Shown piece by piece: positions 12,078 to 21,606 of a DNA stretch of 37,915 nucleotides. The stretch covers positions 1 through 37,915 of the forward strand of contig JAIXPW010000178.1 of assembly GCA_027485995.1 (NCBI GenBank), in the 5' to 3' direction. This DNA comes from Verrucomicrobiaceae bacterium (GTDB taxonomy: Bacteria > Verrucomicrobiota > Verrucomicrobiia > Verrucomicrobiales > Akkermansiaceae). Position 1 is the stretch's first letter, and each line of letters begins with the position of its first letter. The notes under the pieces were generated by a model that saw only the letters and a list, made by a program, of their open reading frames with translations, searched no databases and was not told the DNA's origin. The position numbers were made by a program, and so were the translations under genes.

Positions 12078-15000
12078 GTGCTTTTGTCTCCATTTATCCT
12101 TGGTTTGCCAGTTCCCAAACGACTGAGCGGTCTCCTGATCGGTTTGCTGGCGGGACTTTCCTCGATTTCCCAGGCTCAAACCAGCGGCCTCGATTCCCCA
12201 CAGTCCGTCGGGGCCTATTTCAACGGCGCCTTTCCGGTCTCGGCGCCTGGCCTTGCCACCGGCTGGGCAACCGAAAACGCGTTTCCCAATCTGACCTTCG
12301 TCGATCCGATCTGGCTGACTCCGATTCCCGGCGGCAATGACCTTCTGCTCGTTGGAAAGAACGGCCAGCTCTGGCGCTTTGCCAAGAATGCCGCGGTCAC
12401 CCAAGGCCAGGTGGTGAAGGTGCTCGAATGGGTGGCCAACACCCAGTCATCCGAAGATCAGGGCTTCTACAGCCTCGCCTTCCATCCCCAGTTCGGAGTG
12501 TCGGGCTCACCCAACGCGAACTACGCCTACGTCTGCTACAACTGCAAGCCGGCCCTGACCTCTGCAGACTCCAACCATACCTACTGGCGCGTCTCCCGCT
12601 TCACCTGGCTGCCTGCCTCCGGCACGCTCGATCCCGCCAGCGAGTTTGTCCTGATCAATCAATACGACCGCTGCCGCTGGCACAATGGCGGCGCGATGTT
12701 CTTCGACAACCAGGGCTTTCTCAACATCACCTGCGGCGACGGTGGCGACAGCGCCGAGGGTGGGGGACTGGCCGGGGCTGACGGCGCCCTTAGCCGCACC
12801 CAGAAGCTCAACGGCGGTCTCTTCAGCGGGGTTTTCAGGATCGACGTCGACAACGATCCTGCCAAGTCCCACGCCATCCGCCGACAGCCACAGAGCCCGA
12901 CCAACAAGCCAGCAGGCTGGCCGGCCAGCTCCACCCAGGGCTACGGCATTCCCAACGACAATCCCTGGCTCGATCCCGCCGGGTCGATCCTTGAGGAGTA
13001 TCACTCCCTCGGCCTGCGCAGCCCCCACACCGCCCACTACGATGCCGTGAACGGTGAAATCTGGATCGGTGACGTCGGCGAGGGCTCGCGGGAGGAAATC
13101 ACCCGTCTGCCGAAAGGCGGAAACGCCCAATGGGGTTATCGCGAAGGCTCGATCAACGGCCCTGGCACCGCCGCCACGCCCGCCATCGGAGTCGATACCC
13201 CGCCGGTCCTCGATTACGCGCGATCCGTTGGGTCCTGCATCATCGGTGGCATGAGATATCGCGGGGCGAAATGGAACTCACTGCTTGGCGGCAAGGTTCT
13301 TTACGGCGATCACGTCAAAGGTCGAATCTGGGCCGCGACTCTGGATGCCGCAGGCGGCTCGCCGGTTTCGGAACTCATCATCGACGGCTTCCCCACCGGC
13401 AACAAGGCCGGGCTTGGAAACTTCTGCACGGATGCGTCTGGAGAAGTTTATCTGATGACCCTGACCGGCACCAATGTCGCCGGCGGCACGATCCGCAAGT
13501 TGGTCGCTTCCGGGATTTCCACGGAGCCGCCCCAGTTCCTTTCCCAAACCGGAGTCTTCACCAATCTCAGCACCCTCGCCACCGCACCCGGCGTCATTCC
13601 CTATCACGTGGCCAACCCGCTGTGGTCGGACGCTGCCGCGAAAAGCCGTTGGATCATCCTGCCCAACGACGGCAGCCACAACACCGCCGCCGAGAAGATC
13701 GTGTTCGACGAGGAGGGCAGCTGGACCTTCCCCGCCGGCACCGTGTTCGTGAAGCACTTCGAGGTGGCGACGAACGAAAGCAATCCCACCCAGGTGAAGC
13801 GCCTCGAGACCCGCTTCCTGGTCTGCACCGCCGGCGGCGGAAAGTATGGTTTCACCTACCGTTGGAACCCGGCCGGGACCGATGCCGAACTCCTGACCAG
13901 CGGCGCGGGCGAGGACTTTTCCGTGACCCTCCAGAACGGATCCACCGCCACCCGCCACTGGGACTATCCGTCGCGTGCGGACTGCATGCTCTGCCACACC
14001 AGCGCCGCAGGCCAGGCCCTCGGGGTCAAGACGGCCTCGCTCAACGAAACCTTCCACTACCCGTCCACGGGTCGCAGCGCGAACCAGCTCGCGACCTTCA
14101 ATGCGCTCGGCATGTTCGACCGCACCCTCACCACCACCGAGCTCGAGAACTTCATCGAGGGCCGTTCGATCAGCGACGAGACCGCGCCAATCGAGCATCG
14201 CGTGCGTTCCTACCTCGACAACAACTGCGCGCATTGCCACCGGCCAGGCGGAACCATCGACTACTTCGATGCCCGGCTCGGCACCCCCTTGAACGTCCAG
14301 GGCCTGATCAACGGCATGCTCAAAGGACACTTCGACCTTGGTGCGGACGGTCGCTACCTGAAGCCCGGCAGCACCGGTCTCTCCGCCCTGCATGTCCGGA
14401 TGTCGAATGTCGGCAATGGTGCCGCCATGCCGCCGCTGGCGAAGAATGTGGTCGATCAGAAAGCGGTCGATCTCCTCCAGGAGTATCTCGTTTCCCTCGA
14501 CGAGTCCGAGTTTCAGACCACCGCCTCGCCCAGTGCCCGCTATGTCAGGATCACCTCCACCGCCGAGGTCAACGCGGGTCCCTGGACCTCCATTGCCGAG
14601 TTCTCGGTCCTCGACGGAAGCGGGGCCGCCATTCCGACTTCCGAGCTCTCGGTGCAGGCCTACGACAGTCAGGAAACCGTCGACGAGAACGCTCCCGCCA
14701 CCGCCGCAATCGATGGCAACACGGCGACCTTCTGGCACACCGAATATGGGACCTACATCGCCCCGATCCCCCATTATCTCACGATCAATCTCGGCTCGCT
14801 CAGGGAAGTCGGCGGGTTTGTTTACACCCCCAGGCAGAACGGTCCGAACGGACGTATCGGAAGTTATCAGGTTCATTACAGTCAGGACGGCACCAACTGG
14901 ACGCTCATGACCTCCGGCACCTGGGCCAATGATGCGGTCGTCAAACGCTATGACGGACTGGTCGGACGGAGAAAGGCCCGCTGCCAGATCGGCGGACCCA

Positions 15001-16676
15001 CCGCACCGGTGGCAGGGGCCTTCGATGTCACCGTCGTCTTCGACATGGATGTCACCGACTTCACCGCAGCCGACCTCCAGGTGAGCGGCGGCAGCGTGAC
15101 GAAACTCCGTGGAAAGGGCTACTACTATGTTGCCAGTATCTCCCCGACCCAGTCGAACGTCACCGTTGCCGTGCCTGCGGATGTGGCGAACTCCACTGGC
15201 CTCGGCAGTCGCGCCTCCGCTTCGTTGTCGGTCGGATTCACCGACGTACTGCCCCCCGTGCCGGTCTTCACTTCGGTTCCCGCCCAGGTCACCGGTCCCT
15301 TCCAGCTTGGGTTGGACTTCGGCGAAACCGTCACCGGTCTCAGTATCTCGGATTTCAATCTAACAAATGCGCGGCTCGATTCGATCGCGCCTTCCGGAAA
15401 CGGCTATCTGCTGTCGATCACGCCGCTCTCCCAGGGAACCGTCGGCATCGAGATCAAGGGCGCTTCGGTGATCGACACCGCTGGCCTGACGATGGGAGCC
15501 GGCACCTCCGTGAGCACCCAGTTCCTCCAACAGATCCTGGCAAGAAACGCCGCCGAGTATTCCTATCTCGGTGGGGGCATGGTGCTGGTGACCGACGCCG
15601 CCGCGCCTCACGGACAGTATCTCTGGCTGCCGGATGCGGCCTACGCGGGCAACTTCAACCTCCCGGTCAAGACCCAGCACCGCGCCGAATACACCTTCGT
15701 GGTTCCGCAGGCCGGCCAATGGCTGCTGCGCGGATTGGTTCGTTCGGCTGATACATCAAGTGATTCGTTCTGGGTCGAGATCGACGGCAATCAGGCGGCG
15801 GGGGCGGTAAACCTTTGGGAAACGGCCCCGGTGGGCACGACTTACTCGTGGGACTACATGAACAACCGGGGAGTCGCGGATCCGGTGACGCTCACGCTTG
15901 CCGCAGGCATCCACACGGTGACGGTCTACGGTCGTGATGACGGCACGAGGTTGGATCGATTGGAGCTGGAAAGTGTCCGGCCGCTTGCCTCGCTTGCGAC
16001 CACCTCGGCCAGCGTGAATGGAGCCTTCACTGCTACGCTGACGTTTTCGGAAAGTGTGACCGGTTTGGCCATCGGGGATTTCTTGATCACCGGCGGCAGC
16101 ATCCAGTCGCTCACGGGTTCCGGGGCTTCCTATTCCGTCGTGGTGCAGCCAAGCGCGCAGACAGTGGTGCTCAGCCTGCCTGAAAACACCGTCACCGATG
16201 CCGGAGGAGCTGGAAACTACGTTTCGAATCCCCTCAGCGTCACCTACCGCACGGCCTTTCAGCAATGGGCCTTTGACCGGGGCGTCAGCGACAGCGTCGC
16301 GTCGCAGTTGTCGGATGAGGATGGCGACGGCATCAGCAAGCTGCTCGAATACGCCTTCAATCTCGATCCGTCGGTTTCGAGTGCCTCGATCTACAATCCC
16401 GCCCTCACACCCGGTGCCGGCTTGCCAAGAATGATCCTCACGCCCGGTGTGGCGGATGGCAGCCAGTTGTCACTTCAGTATCTCCGCCGCAAGGGCATCA
16501 CGGGACTCACCTACAAGGCGCAGTTCGGGTCTTCGCCCACGGATTTCACCGATGCGGTGGGATCTCAAACAGTCGAGTCCCTTGATGCGACCTGGGAACG
16601 GGTGACGATCATCGATCCCGCCGGAGCGGGTCCTGTTAGACGCTTTGGGCGGGTGATGGTGACCTGGGCACCGTGA
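12078..16676 (+). CDS. Giant exported sugar-dehydrogenase-like / dihaem cytochrome / discoidin / Ig-like protein
   Basis: This 1532-residue protein starts at GTG 12078, with AAAGGG a few nt upstream, and has a signal peptide ending near ISQAQ. Order: glucose/sorbosone-dehydrogenase-like propeller (about 55-475: NQYDRCRWHNGGAMFFD, LRSPHTAHYDAVNGEIWIGD); a dihaem region with CMLCH (636-640) and CAHCHRPGG (717-721), resembling the SO_2930/HNE_0200-type dihaem family; an F5/8C discoidin domain (about 815-960); two Ig-like repeats (about 970-1150: FDMDVTDFTAADLQVSGG, FGETVTGLSISDFNL); a CBM6/35-like domain (about 1155-1300); a third Ig-like repeat (FSESVTGLAIGDFLITGG); and the C-terminal module EDGDGISKLLEYAFNLDP common on verrucomicrobial secreted proteins. 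Probable role: extracellular sugar oxidation with electrons passed to the haems. The substrate is unknown. Confidence 0.88.
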   Translation: MLLSPFILGLPVPKRLSGLLIGLLAGLSSISQAQTSGLDSPQSVGAYFNGAFPVSAPGLATGWATENAFPNLTFVDPIWLTPIPGGNDLLLVGKNGQLWRFAKNAAVTQGQVVKVLEWVANTQSSEDQGFYSLAFHPQFGVSGSPNANYAYVCYNCKPALTSADSNHTYWRVSRFTWLPASGTLDPASEFVLINQYDRCRWHNGGAMFFDNQGFLNITCGDGGDSAEGGGLAGADGALSRTQKLNGGLFSGVFRIDVDNDPAKSHAIRRQPQSPTNKPAGWPASSTQGYGIPNDNPWLDPAGSILEEYHSLGLRSPHTAHYDAVNGEIWIGDVGEGSREEITRLPKGGNAQWGYREGSINGPGTAATPAIGVDTPPVLDYARSVGSCIIGGMRYRGAKWNSLLGGKVLYGDHVKGRIWAATLDAAGGSPVSELIIDGFPTGNKAGLGNFCTDASGEVYLMTLTGTNVAGGTIRKLVASGISTEPPQFLSQTGVFTNLSTLATAPGVIPYHVANPLWSDAAAKSRWIILPNDGSHNTAAEKIVFDEEGSWTFPAGTVFVKHFEVATNESNPTQVKRLETRFLVCTAGGGKYGFTYRWNPAGTDAELLTSGAGEDFSVTLQNGSTATRHWDYPSRADCMLCHTSAAGQALGVKTASLNETFHYPSTGRSANQLATFNALGMFDRTLTTTELENFIEGRSISDETAPIEHRVRSYLDNNCAHCHRPGGTIDYFDARLGTPLNVQGLINGMLKGHFDLGADGRYLKPGSTGLSALHVRMSNVGNGAAMPPLAKNVVDQKAVDLLQEYLVSLDESEFQTTASPSARYVRITSTAEVNAGPWTSIAEFSVLDGSGAAIPTSELSVQAYDSQETVDENAPATAAIDGNTATFWHTEYGTYIAPIPHYLTINLGSLREVGGFVYTPRQNGPNGRIGSYQVHYSQDGTNWTLMTSGTWANDAVVKRYDGLVGRRKARCQIGGPTAPVAGAFDVTVVFDMDVTDFTAADLQVSGGSVTKLRGKGYYYVASISPTQSNVTVAVPADVANSTGLGSRASASLSVGFTDVLPPVPVFTSVPAQVTGPFQLGLDFGETVTGLSISDFNLTNARLDSIAPSGNGYLLSITPLSQGTVGIEIKGASVIDTAGLTMGAGTSVSTQFLQQILARNAAEYSYLGGGMVLVTDAAAPHGQYLWLPDAAYAGNFNLPVKTQHRAEYTFVVPQAGQWLLRGLVRSADTSSDSFWVEIDGNQAAGAVNLWETAPVGTTYSWDYMNNRGVADPVTLTLAAGIHTVTVYGRDDGTRLDRLELESVRPLASLATTSASVNGAFTATLTFSESVTGLAIGDFLITGGSIQSLTGSGASYSVVVQPSAQTVVLSLPENTVTDAGGAGNYVSNPLSVTYRTAFQQWAFDRGVSDSVASQLSDEDGDGISKLLEYAFNLDPSVSSASIYNPALTPGAGLPRMILTPGVADGSQLSLQYLRRKGITGLTYKAQFGSSPTDFTDAVGSQTVESLDATWERVTIIDPAGAGPVRRFGRVMVTWAP

Positions 16677-16770
16677 TTGGACGGAGGTCGCATTTTGACC
16701 GATTGCCGGAAATAGGTTGCAGTCCCGCCGCGACGGGGTCTGTTGGAGCATGGACAAGTCTCTAGGGATG

Positions 16771-16776
16771 AAGGAG
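16771..16776 (+). promoter_or_regulatory. Ribosome binding site that favours TTG 16782 as GT start
   Basis: AAGGAG sits 5 nt before TTG 16782, one of few clear Shine-Dalgarno sequences in the window. The alternative TTG at 16743 has no such sequence and would add 13 low-complexity residues ahead of the first beta strand of the glycosyltransferase. Confidence 0.55.
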
Positions 16777-16781
16777 TGGGT

Positions 16782-19061
16782 TTGAGCCGGGTTGCCGCTC
16801 CGGGAAAGATCGCCTTCGTCGGCGGTTTCGAGCCGAGACGCTGTGGCATCGCCACCTTCACCCATGATCTTTGTGAGGCAGTTTCGGCAGCAATCCCCTC
16901 TGCGGAATGCTTCGCCGGGGCGGTGAATGATCGGGTCGAAGGCTACAAGTACCCGTCCCGTGTCCGCTTCGAGATGTTGGAAAAGGATCTCGATTCCTAC
17001 CGTCGCGCGGCCGACTACCTCAACTTCAACAACACCGACGTGCTGTGCGTGCAGCATGAGTTCGGCATCTATGGCGGACCGGCAGGCAGCCATCTCATCG
17101 CCCTGCTCAAGGAAGTCCGCATGCCGGTGGTGACCACGCTCCACACCGTCCTCCAATCGCCGAACCCCGCCCAGCGCAAGGTGATGGACGAACTCATCCT
17201 GCGCAGCGACCGACTCGTCGTGATGGCCAACAAGGGAGCGGAGATTCTCCGCGAAACCTATGGCGTTCCAGAGGCCAAGATCGACGTGATCCCGCATGGC
17301 ATTCCGGACATCCCCTTCGCAGACTCCGAGGCCTCGAAGGAACAGTTCGGACTCGAAGGTCGCCGCGTGATGATGACCTTCGGTCTGTTAGGGCCGGGGA
17401 AGGGGATCGAGCAGGCAATCGAGGCGCTTCCCGAAATCGTCCGCCGTCATCCGAATGTCGTCTATCTGGTCCTCGGTGCCACCCACCCGCACCTCATTGC
17501 GCGCGAAGGTGAGACCTATCGACTCGGCCTCGAACGCCTGGCCGCTGATCGTGGCGTGAAGGAGCATGTGATCTTCTACAATCGCTTCGTCTCCGCTGAG
17601 GAACTCGCCGAGTTTATAGGCGCGACCGACATCTATCTGACACCTTATCTCAACGAGGCCCAGATCACTTCCGGCACGCTGGCCTATGTCTTCGGAGCGG
17701 GGAAAGCCGTCGTCTCCACTCCCTACTGGCATGCGCGTGAACTCCTGGGCGACGGTCGAGGGGCCTTGGTTCCCTTTCGCGATCCCAAGGCGATCAGCGA
17801 TGGAGTCTGCCTCTATCTCGATGATGATGAGTTGATGAAACAGACCCGCCACGAGGCCCATCGGCTCGGTCGGGAAATGATCTGGCCCTCTGTCGCGTCA
17901 CGCTATCTCGAATCCTTCGAACATGCCCGCGCGGATCGTCGCTCGAAGCCCCGCACCGCCTTCGCGGGGTGGACGCTCGGCAGCCGCCCCTACAATCTTC
18001 CGCCGCAGCGGCTCGATCACATCGTCCGGATGAGCGATGGCACCGGCATCTTCCAGCATGCCATTTTCAACGTGCCGAACTTCCACGAAGGCTACTGCAC
18101 CGACGACAACGCCCGCGCCTTCATCCTCTGCAACCTGTTGGATGAAAGCGGTGGTGCTCCACACTCGCTGAGCCTCGACCAGCTCTCGACCTCCTATCTC
18201 AGCCTGCTCGCCGCGGCCTTGAATCGCGACACCGCCCGGTTCCGCAACTTCATGAGCCATGGCCGTCACTGGCTGGAGGAATCCGGCAGTGAGGACAGTC
18301 ATGCCCGCGCGCTCTGGGCCCTCGGGGTCGGGTCGGGTCGATCGCGAAACAGCGGCCATCGCCTGCTTTCGGTGCATCTCTTTGAACTAGGCCTGCCCAC
18401 CGTCGATCACTTCACCTCGCCACGTGCCTGGGCCTTCACGTTGTTGGGGATTCACGAGTATCTCCGCGAGTTTCCGGAAAAGGCCAAGGTCCTGGCCGCT
18501 CGCGATGTCTTCACCCACAGGCTGGTGGAACTCTGGAAGCACTGCGCCACCGAGGATTGGCCGTGGTTCGAGACCTCCGCCACCTACGACAATGCGCGGC
18601 TCTGTCAGGCACTCATCCTCAGCGGAGCCGATTCTCCTGACGACCAGGCCCTGGAGATCGGGCTGAAATCGCTGCGCTGGCTGGCGTCGATCCAACGCAC
18701 CCAGGCCGGACATTTCCGACCGATCGGCAGCAACGGCTTTTACGTGAAGGATGGTGCCCGCGCCGACTTCGACCAGCAACCGGTCGAGGCCCAGGCCATG
18801 GTCTCTGCCTGCCTTGATGCCTTTCGCGTCACCGGGGACCCGTTCTGGTCCGGCGAGGCGAAGCGCGCCTTCGAGTGGTTCCTCGGTCGCAATGATCTCG
18901 GCCTGCCGCTCTACGACTCCGCCAGTGGTGGCTGTGGCGACGGGCTGCATGAGGATCGCGTCAACTCGAACCAGGGAGCGGAGTCGTCCCTGGCCTTCCA
19001 GCTCGCCCTCGCGGAAATGAACCAGGCTGAACATCCCTCCGTCCCCACAACGTCTTCATGA
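16782..19061 (+). CDS. GT4-type glycosyltransferase with C-terminal helical (glycosidase-like) domain
   Basis: About 759 residues from TTG 16782 (772 from 16743). The N-terminal 400 residues form a GT-B glycosyltransferase of group 1/GT4: KIAFVGGFEPRRCGIATFTHDL, VQHEFGIYGG, the hinge MMTFGLLGPGKGIEQAIEAL, and the donor-site region YLNEAQITSGTLAYVFGAGK. A C-terminal part (about 415-750) starts HIVRMSDGTGIFQHAIFNVP with HEGYCTDDNARAFIL, and looks like an all-helical (alpha/alpha)6 barrel with an acidic pair. It shares its last 4 nt with the GH130 start (ATGA, 19058-19061), so the two are coupled. Inference: transfers a sugar, probably mannose, to make the glycan that the GH130 partner phosphorolyses. 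No signal peptide is visible, so it is cytoplasmic. Confidence 0.88.
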   Translation: MSRVAAPGKIAFVGGFEPRRCGIATFTHDLCEAVSAAIPSAECFAGAVNDRVEGYKYPSRVRFEMLEKDLDSYRRAADYLNFNNTDVLCVQHEFGIYGGPAGSHLIALLKEVRMPVVTTLHTVLQSPNPAQRKVMDELILRSDRLVVMANKGAEILRETYGVPEAKIDVIPHGIPDIPFADSEASKEQFGLEGRRVMMTFGLLGPGKGIEQAIEALPEIVRRHPNVVYLVLGATHPHLIAREGETYRLGLERLAADRGVKEHVIFYNRFVSAEELAEFIGATDIYLTPYLNEAQITSGTLAYVFGAGKAVVSTPYWHARELLGDGRGALVPFRDPKAISDGVCLYLDDDELMKQTRHEAHRLGREMIWPSVASRYLESFEHARADRRSKPRTAFAGWTLGSRPYNLPPQRLDHIVRMSDGTGIFQHAIFNVPNFHEGYCTDDNARAFILCNLLDESGGAPHSLSLDQLSTSYLSLLAAALNRDTARFRNFMSHGRHWLEESGSEDSHARALWALGVGSGRSRNSGHRLLSVHLFELGLPTVDHFTSPRAWAFTLLGIHEYLREFPEKAKVLAARDVFTHRLVELWKHCATEDWPWFETSATYDNARLCQALILSGADSPDDQALEIGLKSLRWLASIQRTQAGHFRPIGSNGFYVKDGARADFDQQPVEAQAMVSACLDAFRVTGDPFWSGEAKRAFEWFLGRNDLGLPLYDSASGGCGDGLHEDRVNSNQGAESSLAFQLALAEMNQAEHPSVPTTSS

Positions 19062-20533
19062 GTTCCATCCATCTTCGCCGTCACGAGATCATGCTGCTTC
19101 CGGACAGCGCCCGTGTCATCATCCGCCCCTTCATTCCCGCCAACACCAATCGTGTGATCGCCATTCTGGGTCGCGCGTTGGAACTGACCGAGGAGGAGGT
19201 CCTTGTCGAACTTGCCCAGGTCCACATCGAGTTCGAGGCGAGGCACTACGACATCGAGGCCTTGTTGCTCTCCCACTACTCGATGGCGAAACCACATATC
19301 TTCACCCAACGTCCGCTCTCGAGGCCGCGCGAGCTGTTGATCGGGGCGCTTTTTTCCGGCGAATACTCGCTGGAATCCGCCGCCCTGTTCAATCCCTCGA
19401 TCGTCCCGCATCCGGACCAGTCCGGCGTGGAGCCCGGCGGCCTGCGGTTCATCATGAGCCTGCGCGCCACCGGTGAGGGGCACATTTCCTCAATTGAGTT
19501 CCGCTCTGGCGTCATCGCGGCGGAGGGCCATATCCTGCTCGATCCGGTTTCGAGATATGTGACGGTTCCAGAAGTCGTGCCGAACCCGAGTTATCGGAAA
19601 AAAAGTTTCATTCTCAAGTTCCACGAGATGGGCTTCGACAACGAGTTCGTCAACGCGGTGATGGCCCCGCTCGGCAAGGACTTCACCCGCCTCGATCTCG
19701 ACAAGAGCGTGGGAACGGTCCGCCACGAGAACCATCCCGGCACCCATGAACTGAAACGCACCCTCGACTGCGTCCAATGGCTGGCCGACTCGAACTACGA
19801 GCTGCGGTTCTGCTCAAAGCTCGGCATGAGCGAGCGCATCATCTTTCCCGTCTCGCCGAATGAGAGCAACGGCATCGAGGACGCGCGTTTCGTCCGCTTC
19901 GTCGAGGAGGATGGATCGGTGATGTACTACGCCACCTACACCGCCTACAACGGTCGCGCCATCCTGCCGCAGCTCATCGAGACCCAGGATTTCCTCAACT
20001 TCCGCATCCTCACGCTGAACGGCAGCGCCGTGCAGAACAAGGGCATGGCGCTCTTTCCCAGGAAGATCAATGGAAGATATGTCATGCTTTCCAGGCAGGA
20101 CGATGAGAACATCTTCATCATGTTCTCGGACAACATCCACTACTGGAGCGACCCGCAGATCCTGATGCGGCCAGCCGAGGTCTGGGAATCGGTGAAGGTG
20201 GGAAACTGCGGCTCGCCGATCGAGACGGAGGCCGGCTGGCTGGTCATCACCCATGGCGTTGGACCGATGCGGAAATACTGCATCGGCGCGGTGCTGCTCG
20301 ATCTCGATGATCCGCAGAAGGTGATCGGCCGTCTGAAGGAGCCATTGCTGTCGCCCGAAGGCATCGAGCGGGAAGGCTACGTGCCGAATGTCGTGTATAG
20401 CTGCGGCTCGCTCATTCATGGAGACAAGCTCATCCTGCCCTATGCGATGAGTGACAAGTTCACCGTCATCGCCAGCGTGCCGGTCAGCGAACTGCTTGCA
20501 GCGTTGTTGGATGGCCGGGAAGGCACCCCGTAG
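19058..20533 (+). CDS. GH130 family glycoside phosphorylase
   Basis: This 491-residue cytoplasmic protein has an N-terminal extension (about 1-110) and a five-bladed propeller typical of GH130 (formerly DUF377). Hallmarks are SLESAALFNPSIVPHPDQ, the general-acid segment NGIEDARFVRF (the Asp of E-D-A/P-R), YATYTAYNGRA, and GNCGSPIETEAGWLVITHGVG. GH130 enzymes phosphorolyse or hydrolyse beta-mannosides (beta-1,4-, beta-1,2- or beta-1,3-linked); the length and the EDAR variant resemble the longer GH130_3-like subgroup, but the linkage cannot be read from sequence. It is coupled to the GT4 gene by a 4-nt overlap and converges on psd 53 bp downstream; no terminator is visible in that gap. Confidence 0.92.
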   Translation: MSSIHLRRHEIMLLPDSARVIIRPFIPANTNRVIAILGRALELTEEEVLVELAQVHIEFEARHYDIEALLLSHYSMAKPHIFTQRPLSRPRELLIGALFSGEYSLESAALFNPSIVPHPDQSGVEPGGLRFIMSLRATGEGHISSIEFRSGVIAAEGHILLDPVSRYVTVPEVVPNPSYRKKSFILKFHEMGFDNEFVNAVMAPLGKDFTRLDLDKSVGTVRHENHPGTHELKRTLDCVQWLADSNYELRFCSKLGMSERIIFPVSPNESNGIEDARFVRFVEEDGSVMYYATYTAYNGRAILPQLIETQDFLNFRILTLNGSAVQNKGMALFPRKINGRYVMLSRQDDENIFIMFSDNIHYWSDPQILMRPAEVWESVKVGNCGSPIETEAGWLVITHGVGPMRKYCIGAVLLDLDDPQKVIGRLKEPLLSPEGIEREGYVPNVVYSCGSLIHGDKLILPYAMSDKFTVIASVPVSELLAALLDGREGTP

Positions 20534-20586
20534 CTGGAGCCCGGATCCGTGGCGGCCGAGAACTCCAATGAGTCAGTTGAAGGCGG

Positions 20587-21477
20587 TCAGGCCACTCCCA
20601 TGCAACTACCCATCAGGGCATAGAGTTCACATTGCCTCGAAGAGTGCTCCAGCAGGTCCTCACAGAGCTTGATCCGTCCGGGTTCGAAGACGGTGATCGT
20701 CGATGAGCCGCCGAAGGCGAAGTAGCCTTTCTCCGCGCCTTTCTTGACGAGCTTGTTGGGCGTGAAGGTCTGGTGGATCGAGCCGACGCAGGTGGCTCCG
20801 ATTTCGAGGACAAGGACCTTGCCGAACTTGAGGGTCTCCACGCAGGTGATCGTCCGCTTGTTTTCCCAGAGGTAGTTCAGGTTCTGGCGCAGGGCGATCG
20901 GCGAGACGGAGAACAGTGGGCCATTGATTACCCGGGTGGTCGAGGGCACTCCGGCGACCGGAAAATGGAAGCGATGGTAGTCCACCGGGCACAGCCTGGA
21001 AAGCACCAGCGGGCCATTTGCATACGTAGCCGCCAGTTCCTTCGAGTCGAGCAGGGCGGCGAGGTCGAAGCGCTGGCCCTTCACAAAAAAGCTCTCGATG
21101 GCTGAGGCTTTCTGGAAGCCGAGGTGGCGGCCATCCGCCGGGAAGACCACCGAATCCGGATCCGCGTCGATGGGCCGCGCCTCGGGCTTCAGCTTGCGGT
21201 AGAAGAATTCATTGAAGCTCCGAAAGGTGGCCGGATCCTCCGCGAAGTCCGCCACGTTCATGCCGTAGTCCCGGATGAAGGGCGTGATTCGGGCCGCCGA
21301 GGCCGGGCGGTCCATCCTCCAGCCGTAGAACTTTGAGAAAAACGGGCGCTTCACCAACGTATGGAGGGTCGCCCGGCCGAGGTGGGTGCCATACGCCCAG
21401 CGGAGAAAGCCCTCGCCATAGACTTGTTCGGTTTCGATGGTTCCGCTCTGGCGGTTGAAGTATCGGATCGGCTCCAC
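20587..21477 (-). CDS. psd: Phosphatidylserine decarboxylase (Chlamydia-like type)
   Basis: This converts phosphatidylserine to phosphatidylethanolamine at the membrane. From GTG 21477 it has 296 residues, the usual length for this type: EPIRYFNRQSG, YGEGFLRWAYG, SFNEFFYRKLKPEARPI, PADGRHL, CPVDYHRFHFP, INGPLFSVSPIAL, GSIHQTFTPN and the self-cleavage region GYFAFGGSSTITVFEPG. The serine in GSS is the expected site for pyruvoyl formation and alpha/beta chain release. An ATG at 21534 would add 19 residues not matched by the family. The much longer open frame upstream is antisense to the next gene. It stands alone, convergent with GH130 and divergent from the lipoprotein gene. Confidence 0.92.
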   Translation of the reverse strand: MEPIRYFNRQSGTIETEQVYGEGFLRWAYGTHLGRATLHTLVKRPFFSKFYGWRMDRPASAARITPFIRDYGMNVADFAEDPATFRSFNEFFYRKLKPEARPIDADPDSVVFPADGRHLGFQKASAIESFFVKGQRFDLAALLDSKELAATYANGPLVLSRLCPVDYHRFHFPVAGVPSTTRVINGPLFSVSPIALRQNLNYLWENKRTITCVETLKFGKVLVLEIGATCVGSIHQTFTPNKLVKKGAEKGYFAFGGSSTITVFEPGRIKLCEDLLEHSSRQCELYALMGSCMGVA

Positions 21478-21606
21478 GGCTGCTTCTAAGGGCGCACGAC
21501 CCGCTCCGCAAGCATCACACTCACCTGACTTCATCCTCCCACCCGCCTCATGAAGCTTACCGATTTCCCCTTGCGCGGCCTGTTTTACGGGACTATCGCC
21601 CCGGCG

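Noticed and set aside
16714..16742. Hairpin before the GT gene as terminator of the giant protein gene
   Set aside because: The CAG/CTG plus CCCG/CGGG pairing is interrupted and has no T-run.
20534..20586. Terminator between convergent GH130 and psd genes
   Set aside because: No stem with a T tail could be found in the 53-bp gap.
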